A DNA stretch of 64,000 nt, from assembly GCA_031551135.1 (NCBI GenBank), contig JAVBOA010000006.1:1-64000 (forward strand), in the 5' to 3' direction. Made by a program: the position numbers and the translations under genes. Source of the DNA: JAITVM01 sp031551135. Lineage in GTDB: Bacteria; Bacillota; Clostridia; Lachnospirales; JAITVM01. Shown one piece after another: positions 53,200-63,065 of this stretch (positions are counted from its first letter, which is position 1; every line of letters begins with the position of its first letter). The notes under the pieces were generated by a model that was not told where the DNA came from, searched no databases, and saw only the letters and a list, made by a program, of their open reading frames with translations.

Positions 53200-54115
53200 G
53201 AGGATTAGAGCATATAAATTCCAAATTACCTTTTATTTTGATATCTCCAAAATTAGCCGGAATAATAAACGAATCGCCTTTTTTTACCGGCAAATCGTCT
53301 ACAAACCCCTCGCCGTTCACGACTGTGGCATTTGTAAAGATATCCATATTTCCCAAAGTACTTGAGCCATCAAAAATAACATGCCAAACATCGTAATAGT
53401 CGCAAGAATAAATCCCCGGATCTTCATTAAAATTTTCGATTTTACATTCGTCCATCTCAAATGGCGTTTTTATTACATCCAGAGATTTTTCTATATGCAG
53501 TTCCCGCGTCTTGCCGTTCACGATTCGGCCATAATCATAAATCCGGTAAGTAATATCCGAATTTTGCTGAGTTTCTAAAATCATAGTTCCGCCTTTTATA
53601 GCGTGCACGATTCCAGGATTGATTTGAAAAAAATCACCTTTTTTTATTGGAATGACATTGATTAAATCATCCCATTTCTGCTCATCAATCATAGATTTTA
53701 ATTCAGCTTTTGTTTTGGCATTGTGTCCGATTACAATTTCCGCGTTTTCTTTGCAATCCAAAATATACCAACATTCGGTTTTTCCAAGAGAATTATTTTC
53801 GTTTTTCCTCGCATAATCGTCATCCGGATGAACTTGAATACTTAAATCCTCTTTTGCGTCAATCATTTTTATTAAAAGCGGAAACTTTTCTGATTTTATA
53901 TCACCGAAAAGATATTTATGCTCCTTATAAAGTTCCGATAATTTATATCCTTTAAATTGACCGTTTTTTATCAAACAATCTCCGTTCTCATGCGCGGAAA
54001 TACACCAAGCCTCGCCGATATTTTTCAAATCGGATTCGAAGCCGAATTTTGTTTCCAAATTATTTCCGCCCCAAGGCATTTCTTTAAATATAGGCTCTAA
54101 AAAAAATAATTCCAA
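53192..54115 (-). CDS. manA: Mannose-6-phosphate isomerase, class I
   Basis: Interconverts fructose 6-phosphate and mannose 6-phosphate for GDP-mannose or mannose use. 307 residues, the short Firmicute form. Zinc ligands are visible in IQVHPDDDYA, TECWYILD and NPGIVHAIKGGT. The N-terminal FLEPIFKEMPWGG is typical. Start taken as TTG 54115, nine bases after AGGAG; the TTG at 54124 abuts that sequence and is too close. It is the last gene of the ilv-leu transcription unit although its function is unrelated. Confidence 0.93.
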   Translation of the reverse strand: MELFFLEPIFKEMPWGGNNLETKFGFESDLKNIGEAWCISAHENGDCLIKNGQFKGYKLSELYKEHKYLFGDIKSEKFPLLIKMIDAKEDLSIQVHPDDDYARKNENNSLGKTECWYILDCKENAEIVIGHNAKTKAELKSMIDEQKWDDLINVIPIKKGDFFQINPGIVHAIKGGTMILETQQNSDITYRIYDYGRIVNGKTRELHIEKSLDVIKTPFEMDECKIENFNEDPGIYSCDYYDVWHVIFDGSSTLGNMDIFTNATVVNGEGFVDDLPVKKGDSFIIPANFGDIKIKGNLEFICSNPHE

Positions 54116-54140
54116 AAAAATCAACTCCTAAGACAAAAAC

Positions 54141-55814
54141 CTAATTATCGCTATCCAAAACCATTTCGTCAATTCCGGCACCCGGCGAAACCATCGGATA
54201 AACATTTTCGTTATTATTAATTTCGCAATTTATAACGCAAGGTCTTCCGCATTCCATCGCTTTTTTAATAATATCATCGACTTCCTCGTTTTTCGTTATC
54301 GTAAAAGCTTCTGCTTTATAAGCATTCGCAAGTGCAACAAAATCTGTTGAGCGGTTCAAATCGGTCTGCGAATATCGTTTATCATAAAAGAAAGATTGCC
54401 ATTGTCTAACCATACCCAAGCTGTGATTATTCATAATTACCACAATTACAGGAACATTATATTCAACAGCAGTCGCAAGCTCGATATTATTCATGCGGAA
54501 ACAGCCGTCGCCGGTAATGCTGAAAACAAATTTGTCCGGATTAGCAATCTTTGCACCGATTGCCGCACCAAGACCAAAGCCCATTGTACCAAGTCCGCCC
54601 GATGTCAAAAACGTTCGTGGGTATTTCAATTTTACATATTGGCACGACCACATTTGATGCTGTCCGACATCAGTTACAACGACCGCTTCCCGATTCGATA
54701 ATTCGGAAATACGCTCCAATATATACTGCGGCTTTAACCGCCCGTCAGTTTTATAGCCAACAGGATATTTTTCTTTAATTGAATTTATATATTCATTCCA
54801 TTCTTTGTGGTCTTGCTGTTCGATTGCAGCGTTTAATTCCTCTAAAACTTCTTTTACATCGCCTACAATATCACAAAATGTCAAAATATTCTTATCGATT
54901 TCGGCCGCATCAATATCTATATGAATTATTTTAGCGTTTCTGGCGAATCTTTCAACATTCGAAACAACTCTATCCGAAAATCTTGCGCCGATAGCAATTA
55001 ATAAATCGCATTCTGTAATTCCTGTGTTTGAAGTTTTTGAGCCATGCATACCAATCATACCCGTAAAATATTTATTATCGGAAGGAATAGCCCCCAATCC
55101 CATTGTACTAAGTCCAATCGGAGAATCGGTTTTTTCCACGAAATTCAATAATTCTTGACTTGCGCCGGAAGCGATAACTCCACCGCCTGCATAAATAAAT
55201 GGTTTTTTTGATTCCTTAATCAAATTTGCAGCCAATTCTAAATTTTTACTGCTGATTTTCTTTTTAGGAATTTCTGTTTCGCTTGGGTCAAACTTTGTAT
55301 ATTCACAAATTTGCGCTGTAATATCTTTCGGAATATCTATCAAAACCGGTCCGGGTCTTCCTGATTTTGCAATATAAAAAGCTCGGCGAATAATATCCGC
55401 CAATTCATTTACATCTTTGACAATGAAATTATGTTTAGTAATCGGCATTGTTATACCGGCGATGTCAACTTCCTGAAAAGAATCTTTTCCCAATAAATTC
55501 AACGCTACGTTTCCGGTAATCGCAACAAGCGGCACCGAATCCATATAAGCGGTTGCAATTCCCGTTACAAGATTCGTTGCGCCCGGGCCGCTGGTCGCCA
55601 AACAAACGCCAACTTTACCCGTTGACCTTGCATAGCCGTCGGCGGCATGAGAAGCCCCTTGTTCATGCGAAGTCAAATAATGAGTTATTTTATCTCTATA
55701 TTTATACAAAGCATCATAAATATTTAAAACTGCGCCGCCCGGAAATCCAAAAACCGAATCAACACCCTGCTCTAACAAACATTCCAGTAGAATTTCAGAA
55801 CCATTCAACTGCAT
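54141..55814 (-). CDS. ilvB: Acetolactate synthase large subunit
   Basis: ThDP- and FAD-dependent first common step of Val, Leu and Ile synthesis. 557 residues. The active-site Glu is in LTSHEQGASHAADGYAR; the FAD region and the ThDP motif ITGDGCFRMNNIELATAVEYNVPVIVV (quoted in part) are intact. Pairs with the regulatory subunit IlvN encoded at the start of the operon. Starts one base after the ilvD stop, so the two are tightly coupled. Confidence 0.97.
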   Translation of the reverse strand: MQLNGSEILLECLLEQGVDSVFGFPGGAVLNIYDALYKYRDKITHYLTSHEQGASHAADGYARSTGKVGVCLATSGPGATNLVTGIATAYMDSVPLVAITGNVALNLLGKDSFQEVDIAGITMPITKHNFIVKDVNELADIIRRAFYIAKSGRPGPVLIDIPKDITAQICEYTKFDPSETEIPKKKISSKNLELAANLIKESKKPFIYAGGGVIASGASQELLNFVEKTDSPIGLSTMGLGAIPSDNKYFTGMIGMHGSKTSNTGITECDLLIAIGARFSDRVVSNVERFARNAKIIHIDIDAAEIDKNILTFCDIVGDVKEVLEELNAAIEQQDHKEWNEYINSIKEKYPVGYKTDGRLKPQYILERISELSNREAVVVTDVGQHQMWSCQYVKLKYPRTFLTSGGLGTMGFGLGAAIGAKIANPDKFVFSITGDGCFRMNNIELATAVEYNVPVIVVIMNNHSLGMVRQWQSFFYDKRYSQTDLNRSTDFVALANAYKAEAFTITKNEEVDDIIKKAMECGRPCVINCEINNNENVYPMVSPGAGIDEMVLDSDN

Positions 55815-55815
55815 A

Positions 55816-57483
55816 TCAAAACTTCCTTTCTATAACCGCACCTTTGTTCGCGCTTGTCACCATAGAGGCATAGCGCGCAAGATATCCCGATTTTATTTTT
55901 GGTTCAGGTTTTTTGAAATTTTGCTTACGGATTTCCAATTCCGCTTCAGATACTTCTAAATTAATCGAATAATTATTTATATCTATCGTGATAATATCGC
56001 CGTCTTTAACAAGCGCAATCGTTCCCCCAAGTGCCGCTTCCGGTGAAACATGCCCTATGCTCGCTCCACGCGTAGCTCCGGAAAAGCGTCCGTCCGTTAT
56101 TAATGCAACTTTTTTATCGAGTCCCATTCCTGCCAAAGCCGATGTCGGTGTAAGCATTTCACGCATTCCGGGGCCGCCTTTCGGCCCTTCATAGCGAATA
56201 ACGAGAACATCGCCTTCTTTGATTTTATTTCCGTTAATCGCTTCAATTACCTCTTCTTCCGATTCAAAAACTCTGGCCGGGCCGCTATGCTTCAACATTT
56301 CCGGTGCAACCGCCGAACGTTTTACCACACAGCAATCAGGAGCTAAATTTCCTCTGAGTACAGCAATTCCGCCTGTTTGCGAATACGGGTTTTCTATATC
56401 TTTAATGACTTCATTATTATATTTTACAGCTTTTTTTATATTTTCTCCGATACTTTCTCCTGTTACGGTCAAACAATCCGTTTCAAGTAAATTTTTCTTA
56501 TCAAGTTCTTTCATCACGGCGTAAACACCGCCTGCCGCATCGAGGTCTTCAATATGATGATATCCCGCCGGCGCAAGTTTACAAAGATTCGGAGTTTTTT
56601 CGCTTATTTCGTTTGCTAAATTCAAGTCAATTTCATAATCAACTTCGTTTGCGATTGCCGGCAAATGAAGCATCGAATTTGTCGAGCATCCCAAAGCCAT
56701 ATCAAGAGTAAGTGCGTTTTTGAAAGCTTTTTCCGTCATTATATCCCTCGGGCGGATATTATTTTTTACTAAATACATAATTTGCTTGCCGCTGTCTTTT
56801 GCAAGTCTGATTCTTTTTGAAAAAACAGCCGGAATTGTACCGTTGCCCGGCAAAGCAATCCCCAGAGCCTCGGTCAAACAGTTCATGGAATTTGCAGTAT
56901 ACATTCCCGAACACGATCCGCAAGTCGGACATGTATTTTCCTCAAAATCATCCAAAGCCTGTTTATCAATTTTTCCCGAATTAAACGCGCCGACAGCCTC
57001 GAACATAGAAGATAAACTAACGCTGTTGTTTTGGACTTTTCCGGCAAGCATCGGTCCGCCGGAAACAATTATAGTCGGTATATTCAATCTTCCTGCCGCC
57101 ATAATCATTCCGGGAACAACTTTATCGCAATTCGGAATCAAAACAAGTCCGTCAAAGCCGTAAGTCATTGCGACTGTTTCAATAGAATCCGCAATAAGCT
57201 CACGGCTTGCCAAAGAATATTTCATTCCGATATGATTCATGGCGATTCCGTCGCAAACCCCGATTGACGGAAATTCAAGCGGTGTTCCGCCATTCGCCAA
57301 AACGCCATGTTTTACGGCTTCACAAATTGTATCCAAATGAATATGTCCCGGAATCAGCTCATTTTGAGAATTGCAGATTCCGATAATCGGTCTGTTTAGC
57401 TCGTCGTTTGTAAGACCCATTGCATTAAAAAGAGAGCGGTGAGGCGCGCGCTCCGCACCGGTTTTAATTCTGTCACTATTCAT
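55816..57483 (-). CDS. ilvD: Dihydroxy-acid dehydratase
   Basis: Iron-sulfur dehydratase making 2-keto acids of the Val/Ile pathways. 555 residues from ATG 57483, which has GAGGTG upstream and starts the usual MNSDRIKTGAERAPHR. Cluster-binding cysteines lie in IPNCDKVVPGM and TCPTCGSCSGMYTANSM; DGRFSGATRG is near the C-terminus. It begins 4 bp after ilvE. Confidence 0.97.
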   Translation of the reverse strand: MNSDRIKTGAERAPHRSLFNAMGLTNDELNRPIIGICNSQNELIPGHIHLDTICEAVKHGVLANGGTPLEFPSIGVCDGIAMNHIGMKYSLASRELIADSIETVAMTYGFDGLVLIPNCDKVVPGMIMAAGRLNIPTIIVSGGPMLAGKVQNNSVSLSSMFEAVGAFNSGKIDKQALDDFEENTCPTCGSCSGMYTANSMNCLTEALGIALPGNGTIPAVFSKRIRLAKDSGKQIMYLVKNNIRPRDIMTEKAFKNALTLDMALGCSTNSMLHLPAIANEVDYEIDLNLANEISEKTPNLCKLAPAGYHHIEDLDAAGGVYAVMKELDKKNLLETDCLTVTGESIGENIKKAVKYNNEVIKDIENPYSQTGGIAVLRGNLAPDCCVVKRSAVAPEMLKHSGPARVFESEEEVIEAINGNKIKEGDVLVIRYEGPKGGPGMREMLTPTSALAGMGLDKKVALITDGRFSGATRGASIGHVSPEAALGGTIALVKDGDIITIDINNYSINLEVSEAELEIRKQNFKKPEPKIKSGYLARYASMVTSANKGAVIERKF

Positions 57484-57487
57484 AAAG

Positions 57488-58546
57488 CTACACCTCTTTA
57501 ATCCAATTAAATTTATCTTCAATAATTCCGTATTGAATACCGGTTAATTCATCATATAGTTTTTGAGAAAACTCACCGATTTTTCCGTCATTGATAATTA
57601 TTTTTTTGCCGCTCATATTCAATTCTCCGATTGGCGAAATAACTGCGGCTGTCCCTGTTCCGAAAGCTTCTTCAAGTTTATTTTGCTCAGCCGCTTCAAA
57701 AATTTCATCGATTGTGATTTTTCTCTCAGTAACTTTTATTCCTTTATCCTCCAAAAGTTCTATAACTGACATTCTCGTAATACCCGGCAAAATTGAGCCG
57801 CCTAATTCGGGGGTTAAAACTTCTCCGTTTATTTTAAAGAAAACATTCATAGTTCCCACTTCTTCGATATATTTTCTTTCGATTCCGTCAAGCCACAAAA
57901 CTTGCGAATATCCCATTTCTTTGGCTTTTTCCTGTCCCTTTAAGCTAATCGCATAATTTGCAGTAGCTTTAGTAAATCCGATTCCGCCGCGAACAGCCCG
58001 AACATATTCATCTTCTATACAAATTTTTACAGGGTTTAAACCCTCTTTATAATAAGCGCCAACCGGCGAAAGAATAATTATAAAAAGATATTCAGAAGAA
58101 GGATGCACGCCGACTCCGACTTCCGTCGCCAAAGTAAACGGACGAATATAAAGTGAAGTTCCCGGCTCGGTCGGAATCCAATCTTTTTCTATTTTAATAA
58201 GCTCGCTAAGCGCGTGTACCGCAAAATCTCTGTCTATTTCGGGAATACAAAGTCTTTCGTCGGATTTATTCAAGCGTTCGAAATTCTTTTCCGGTCTAAA
58301 AAGATTAATCTTACCATCTTTTGTTCTGTAGCATTTCAAACCCTCAAAAACCGATTGACCGTAATGCAGAACCATAGAAGCGGGGTCAAGCTCCAGAGGA
58401 GCGTACGGAACTATGCGCGGATCTCGCCATTCGCCGTCTTTATAATTCATTATAAACATATGATCGGTAAAATATCTTCCGAATCCTAAATTTTTCTGAT
58501 CAGGCTTTGTTTTTAAGTTTTTACTAAGCTCTACTCTTATTTCCAT
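57488..58546 (-). CDS. ilvE: Branched-chain amino acid aminotransferase
   Basis: PLP enzyme for the last step of Val, Leu and Ile synthesis. 352 residues, the longer (type II) form. GQSVFEGLKCYR, YIRPFTLATEVGVGVHPS and EEVGTMNVFFKINGE are diagnostic, and FGTGTAAVISPIG lies near the C-terminus. The PLP lysine is in the GFTKATANYA segment. It begins 10 bp after leuB. Confidence 0.95.
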   Translation of the reverse strand: MEIRVELSKNLKTKPDQKNLGFGRYFTDHMFIMNYKDGEWRDPRIVPYAPLELDPASMVLHYGQSVFEGLKCYRTKDGKINLFRPEKNFERLNKSDERLCIPEIDRDFAVHALSELIKIEKDWIPTEPGTSLYIRPFTLATEVGVGVHPSSEYLFIIILSPVGAYYKEGLNPVKICIEDEYVRAVRGGIGFTKATANYAISLKGQEKAKEMGYSQVLWLDGIERKYIEEVGTMNVFFKINGEVLTPELGGSILPGITRMSVIELLEDKGIKVTERKITIDEIFEAAEQNKLEEAFGTGTAAVISPIGELNMSGKKIIINDGKIGEFSQKLYDELTGIQYGIIEDKFNWIKEV

Positions 58547-58556
58547 AAATTCACCC

Positions 58557-59624
58557 CTAAATATTTTCTGCTATCAAATTTCCCATTTCCGCTGTGCCTA
58601 CTTTTTTTGTATTTTCTGTATAAATATCGGGTGTTCGGTAGCCGCTGTTCAAAACTTTGCTGACAGCGGATTCAATTGCATTTGATTCTTCTTTTAAATC
58701 AAAAGAATATTTCAGCATCATGGCAACCGATAAAATCGTAGCAATCGGATTTGCGATATTTTGCCCGGCGATATCCGGCGCAGAGCCGTGTATCGGTTCA
58801 TAAACTCCAAGCGAAGTAACGCCCAAGCTTGCCGACGGCAACATCCCAATAGAACCCGTAACTTGACTTGCTTCATCCGATAAAATATCTCCGAACATAT
58901 TCGAGGTCAGCAGTACATCAAATTGCGACGGGTCTTTTACAATTTGCATTGCGGCATTATCAACATACATATGGCTTAATTCGATATCGGGATAATTTTT
59001 TGAAATCGAAATTAAGGTTTCGCGCCATAGCCGTGAAGATTCCAGAACATTCGCTTTATCAACGGAAACAATTTTCTTTTTTCGTTTTGCGGCGATTTCA
59101 AAAGCAACTTTTGCTATGCGATTAATTTCTTCAAACGAATACGCTTCCGTATCCCAAGCCGTTTCGCCCATTTCAGTATTTTTTCTGCCGCGTTCGCCAA
59201 AATATATTCCGCCTGTCAATTCGCGAATCACCATAATATCAATGCCTTTGTTCGCAATTTCGGGTTTTAAAACACAAGCGTCTTTCAAAGATTCATGCAA
59301 AACAGCCGGACGCAAATTTGAAAATAATTTCAAAGATGAACGCAATTTCAGCAAGCCTTTTTCCGGACGTTCGCCGGAATAATTATCCCATTTCGGGCCG
59401 CCTACAGCGCCTAACAAAACAGAATCGGAACTAAGACATTCACCAATCGTATTTTTCGGGAGCGGATCGTTGAATTTATCAATCGCAATTCCGCCCATAT
59501 CAAGATATTTAAAATCAAATTGTTTATTAAAACGCTTTGACACATTATTCAAAACTTTAACGGCTTCATTCGTAATTTCCGGGCCGATACCATCACCGGG
59601 AAGCACAACTATATTATATTTCAA
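58557..59624 (-). CDS. leuB: 3-isopropylmalate dehydrogenase
   Basis: NAD-dependent oxidative decarboxylase of Leu synthesis. 355 residues. VVLPGDGIGPEI at the N-terminus, RELTGGIYFGERG, the metal-binding TSNMFGDILSDEASQ and EPIHGSAPDIAGQNIANPIA are present. It starts at TTG 59624 behind AGGTGG; there is no in-frame ATG near. It follows leuD by 11 bp. Confidence 0.96.
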   Translation of the reverse strand: MKYNIVVLPGDGIGPEITNEAVKVLNNVSKRFNKQFDFKYLDMGGIAIDKFNDPLPKNTIGECLSSDSVLLGAVGGPKWDNYSGERPEKGLLKLRSSLKLFSNLRPAVLHESLKDACVLKPEIANKGIDIMVIRELTGGIYFGERGRKNTEMGETAWDTEAYSFEEINRIAKVAFEIAAKRKKKIVSVDKANVLESSRLWRETLISISKNYPDIELSHMYVDNAAMQIVKDPSQFDVLLTSNMFGDILSDEASQVTGSIGMLPSASLGVTSLGVYEPIHGSAPDIAGQNIANPIATILSVAMMLKYSFDLKEESNAIESAVSKVLNSGYRTPDIYTENTKKVGTAEMGNLIAENI

Positions 59625-59635
59625 ATTTACACCAC

Positions 59636-60121
59636 CTATAAATCTAGTTTTTTTCTTGTTTGGTTTACAAGTCCGCCATATGACATGATTTCCTGCATAA
59701 ATTCAGGAAAAGGCTCAGCGTAATAAATTTCGTTTTTTGTTTTATTATTAATTTTTCCGGTAATAAAGTCAACTTCAATTTCGTCGCCGTTTTCGATTTT
59801 CTCTGCCGCTTCATCGGATTCCAAAATCGGAAGCCCGATACAAATCGCATTGCGGTAAAAAATCCGTGCATAAGTTTTTGCTATAACGCATTTAACTCCT
59901 GAAGATTTTATTGCAAAAGGCGCATGTTCTCTGGACGAGCCGCAGCCGAAATTCTTCAGTGCAACGATTATATCGCCCTCTTTTACGTTTTTTGCAAAAT
60001 CCTTGTCGATATCTTCCATACAATGCGCCGCCATTTCTTTAGCGTCGGAAGAATTTAAATATCTAGCCGGAATTATAACATCTGTATCTATATCATCACC
60101 GTATTTGAAAACTCTACCCAT
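59636..60121 (-). CDS. leuD: 3-isopropylmalate dehydratase small subunit
   Basis: 161 residues from ATG 60121 with AGGAGGAG upstream; the open frame extends far into leuC, but that part is only leuC read in another frame. YGDDIDTDVIIPARYL and FGCGSSREHAPFAIK are the family signatures. Forms the swivelling half of isopropylmalate isomerase with LeuC. The short size fits the HacB/LeuD2 type. Confidence 0.95.
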   Translation of the reverse strand: MGRVFKYGDDIDTDVIIPARYLNSSDAKEMAAHCMEDIDKDFAKNVKEGDIIVALKNFGCGSSREHAPFAIKSSGVKCVIAKTYARIFYRNAICIGLPILESDEAAEKIENGDEIEVDFITGKINNKTKNEIYYAEPFPEFMQEIMSYGGLVNQTRKKLDL

Positions 60122-60132
60122 AATTCTCCTCC

Positions 60133-61389
60133 TTAAACCAAATCGGGATCTGTTATTTTGCCCGTTATCGCCGAAGCCGCCGCCACAGCAGGAGAACATA
60201 AATAAACTTCCGATTCGGGATGCCCCATTCTGCCGACAAAATTTCGGTTCGTCGTAGAAAGAGCACGCTCGCCTTTTGCCAAAATACCCATATATCCGCC
60301 CAAACAAGGGCCGCAAGTCGGCGTGCTGACAATCGCACCGGCTTTTATAAATTCCTCTATATAGCCTAATTTGAGGGCATCCAGATATACTTGCTGAGTT
60401 CCCGGAATTATAATTACACGCAAATCTTTAGCAACTTTTTTATCTTTCAATATTTCGTAAGTTATTTTTAAATCTTCCAATCTGCCGTTTGTGCAAGAGC
60501 CGATTACAACTTGATCGATTTTCACTTCGCCCGTTTCGTCGATAGTTTTTGTATTTTCCGGCAAATGCGGAAAAGCTATAGTCGGTCTTAATTTATCCAA
60601 ATCTATTTCAAATATTTCATCATATTCCGCATCTTCATCCGCTTTAAAAATTTCGAATTCCCGTTTTGCTCTGCCCTTTAAATATTCCAGACAAATATCG
60701 TCTACCTCGAAAATTCCGTTCTTGCCGCCGGCCTCGATAGCCATGTTCGCTATCGTAAATCTATCGTCCATGCTAAGGTTTTTAACGCCCTCGCCCACAA
60801 ATTCCATTGATTTATAAAGTGCACCATCAACGCCGATCATTCCGATTATATGCAAAATTATATCTTTTCCGGAAATCCATTTAGCTTTTTTGCCTTTTAA
60901 AACGAATTTCAAAGCAGAAGGCACTTTAAACCAAGATACACCTCTAGCCATTCCGCAAGCCAAATCCGTGCTTCCGACACCTGTTGAAAACGCTCCGACA
61001 GCGCCGTATGTACAGGTATGCGAATCTGCACCGATTATTACATCGCCGGGAAGTGTAAGCCCTTTTTCGGGAAGCAGGCAATGCTCAATTCCCATTTCTC
61101 CGATTTCGAAATAATTTGTTAATTCCTGTGCCTTCGCAAATTCCCGCAATTGTTTTGCGTTTTCGGCAGATTTAATATCTTTGTTCGGGGTAAAATGGTC
61201 AGGCACAAGCGTAATTTTATCTTTATCAAAAACTTTCCCTATTCCGATTTTGTTAAATTCATTTATCGAAACCGGACCTGTTATATCATTTGCCAAAAGT
61301 AAATCCAGTTTTGCTTCGATAAGCTGACCGGCTTTTACCGAATCGAGTCCGGCGGCTTTGGCCAAAATTTTTTGGGTCATTGTCATCAT
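60133..61389 (-). CDS. leuC: 3-isopropylmalate dehydratase large subunit
   Basis: Aconitase-family [4Fe-4S] enzyme isomerising isopropylmalate. 418 residues from ATG 61389 (GGAGG upstream), the LeuC2/HacA type. GADSHTCTYGAVGAFSTGVG, the cluster cysteines in VIGSCTNGRLEDL and TPTCGPCLGGYMG, and NRNFVGRMGHPES are intact. The stop lies 11 bp before leuD. Confidence 0.96.
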   Translation of the reverse strand: MMTMTQKILAKAAGLDSVKAGQLIEAKLDLLLANDITGPVSINEFNKIGIGKVFDKDKITLVPDHFTPNKDIKSAENAKQLREFAKAQELTNYFEIGEMGIEHCLLPEKGLTLPGDVIIGADSHTCTYGAVGAFSTGVGSTDLACGMARGVSWFKVPSALKFVLKGKKAKWISGKDIILHIIGMIGVDGALYKSMEFVGEGVKNLSMDDRFTIANMAIEAGGKNGIFEVDDICLEYLKGRAKREFEIFKADEDAEYDEIFEIDLDKLRPTIAFPHLPENTKTIDETGEVKIDQVVIGSCTNGRLEDLKITYEILKDKKVAKDLRVIIIPGTQQVYLDALKLGYIEEFIKAGAIVSTPTCGPCLGGYMGILAKGERALSTTNRNFVGRMGHPESEVYLCSPAVAAASAITGKITDPDLV

Positions 61390-61409
61390 AAAAATTTCCT
61401 CCATAAAGC

Positions 61410-61433
61410 AAATGCGACCTGCTGGCCGCATTT
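61410..61433 (-). other. Intercistronic hairpin between ilvC and leuC
   Basis: AAATGCG / CGCATTT with an extended inner CC/GG pairing lies 20 bp before the leuC start and has no T tail. It may stabilise or process the operon mRNA. Confidence 0.4.
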
Positions 61434-61461
61434 ATATAAAATAAATTTTTTACTGCTCTAT

Positions 61462-62454
61462 TTATTTTTTAAGCCAACTCATCATTTTTCTTAATTCTTT
61501 GCCGACAACTTCGATTTGATGCTCGGATTCAAGTCTTCTTCTGGCATTAAAATTTGTACGGTTTACTTGATTTTCAAGAATCCATTTTTTCGCAAATGTA
61601 CCTTCTTGGATTTCTCTTAAAACTTTGCGCATTTCATTTTTTGTATCTTCGGTAATAATTCTTCTGCCTACTTCGTAATCGCCGTATTCGGCAGTATCAG
61701 AAATAGAATATCTCATATATGATAATCCGCCTTGATTTACAAGGTCGATAATCAATTTCATTTCGTGCATACATTCAAAATATGCGGATTCCGGCTGGTA
61801 TCCTGCCTCTACTAAAACTTCGAAACCGGCTTTCATAAGCTCGGAAACGCCGCCGCAAAGAACAGCTTGCTCGCCGAAAAGGTCAGTTTCGGTTTCTTCT
61901 TTGAATGTTGTTTCCAAAACACCGGCACGTGCGCCGCCGATACCTGCCGCATACGCAAGCCCGACATCTTTTGTGTTTTCGGAATAATCTTGATAAACCG
62001 CAACTAAACAAGGTACGCCGCGCCCCTCTTGATATTGGGATCTAACGGTATGTCCCGGTCCTTTTGGAGCTATCATAAATACGTTTACATTTGGAGGAGG
62101 CACTATTTGACCAAAATGAATATTAAAACCATGCGCGAACGCTAAGTATTTGCCCTCTGTAAGGTTTGGCTCAATGCTTTCTTTATAAAGCTTTGCTTGT
62201 TTTTCATCGTTTATGAGAATCATGATAATATCGGCTTTTTTAGCGGCATTAAAGGCAGTATCAACTTTGAGCCCGGCTTCTTCCGCCAATTTCCAAGATT
62301 TGCTTCCTTCATATAATCCAACTATAACTTCTACGCCGGATTCGTGAAGATTAAGCGCATGTGCGTGGCCTTGAGAGCCGTATCCGATAATCGCAACTAC
62401 TTTGTTTTTCAATAATCCTAAATTACAATCTTCCTGATAAAATAATTTTGCCAT
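61462..62454 (-). CDS. ilvC: Ketol-acid reductoisomerase
   Basis: NADP(H)-dependent isomerase-reductase, second step of Val/Ile synthesis. 330 residues, class I. The dinucleotide loop AIIGYGSQGHAHALNL, APKGPGHTVR, and the metal ligands in the AVLCGGVSELMKAGFE and ISDTAEYGD segments are present. AGGAATAATT precedes the ATG. Directly follows ilvN with 5 bp between. Confidence 0.97.
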   Translation of the reverse strand: MAKLFYQEDCNLGLLKNKVVAIIGYGSQGHAHALNLHESGVEVIVGLYEGSKSWKLAEEAGLKVDTAFNAAKKADIIMILINDEKQAKLYKESIEPNLTEGKYLAFAHGFNIHFGQIVPPPNVNVFMIAPKGPGHTVRSQYQEGRGVPCLVAVYQDYSENTKDVGLAYAAGIGGARAGVLETTFKEETETDLFGEQAVLCGGVSELMKAGFEVLVEAGYQPESAYFECMHEMKLIIDLVNQGGLSYMRYSISDTAEYGDYEVGRRIITEDTKNEMRKVLREIQEGTFAKKWILENQVNRTNFNARRRLESEHQIEVVGKELRKMMSWLKK

Positions 62455-62459
62455 AAAAA

Positions 62460-62972
62460 TTATTCCTCCAAATTATTATATTCTTTTATTAAATTTGTTC
62501 CGCGCTGAAGTCCGGTAATTCCCGTTCTTACAAGTTCTTTAATGCCATACGGCTCCATAAGCTCTGTAAACGCAGATATTTTTGATTGATCGCCGGTCAT
62601 CTCCACCGTCAGAGTTTCTGATGAAACATCGATAATATTAGCTCTGAAAATATCAACAATTCCTGCGATTTCCGGGCGTGTTTTAGAATTCGCGGAGACT
62701 TTTATCAGCGCAATCTCTCTGAAAATAGCTTCATCCGGTAAAAGTTCAATCACTTTTACAGTATCGACCAATTTATCGACTTGTTTAGAAATCTGGTCAA
62801 CAATACGGTCGTCACCTGTTGTCGCTATAGTAATTCGAGAAACTTTTGGGTCTTCGGTGGTTCCCACGCTTAGGCTGTCTATATTAAACCCTCTTCGAGA
62901 AAAAAGCCCGGTGACTCTGCTTAAAACCCCCGAATGGTTTTCAACTAAAATCGAAAGCACATGCCTTTTCAT
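62460..62972 (-). CDS. ilvN: Acetolactate synthase small (regulatory) subunit
   Basis: 170 residues with an N-terminal ACT domain (SILVENHSGVLSRVTGLFSRRGFNIDSL, quoted for position only in part) that binds valine, and a C-terminal regulatory domain. It activates IlvB and confers feedback control. First gene of the operon; AGGAAGGTGAATT precedes the ATG. Only 24 bp separate it from the T run of the leader terminator. Confidence 0.95.
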   Translation of the reverse strand: MKRHVLSILVENHSGVLSRVTGLFSRRGFNIDSLSVGTTEDPKVSRITIATTGDDRIVDQISKQVDKLVDTVKVIELLPDEAIFREIALIKVSANSKTRPEIAGIVDIFRANIIDVSSETLTVEMTGDQSKISAFTELMEPYGIKELVRTGITGLQRGTNLIKEYNNLEE

Positions 62973-62996
62973 AATTCACCTTCCTGAAGTTATTTG

Positions 62997-63037
62997 AAAA
63001 AAAACCTCGCTTAGCCAAAGCTAAAAACGAGGTTTTT
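62997..63037 (-). terminator. Leader terminator (probable attenuator) of the ilv-leu operon
   Basis: On the minus strand AAAAACCTCG pairs with CGAGGTTTTT around an inner TTAGC/GCTAA stem with a 4-nt loop, and T8 (63004-62997) follows. It lies between the promoter at 63066-63094 and ilvN. No promoter can fit in the 24 bp left before ilvN, so ilvN transcripts must read through it. It could also terminate xdhC transcripts. Confidence 0.85.
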
Positions 63038-63065
63038 GACCAGCAATTTAAGAAATATTGAACAA

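Noticed and set aside
60121..60316. N-terminal extension of LeuD by 65 residues
   Set aside because: It overlaps leuC in another frame; an AGGAGG site and the family N-terminus support the ATG at 60121.
62973..63060. T-box riboswitch in the ilv leader
   Set aside because: The leader is under 100 nt and lacks the conserved T-box sequence and specifier stem; only a plain terminator is visible.
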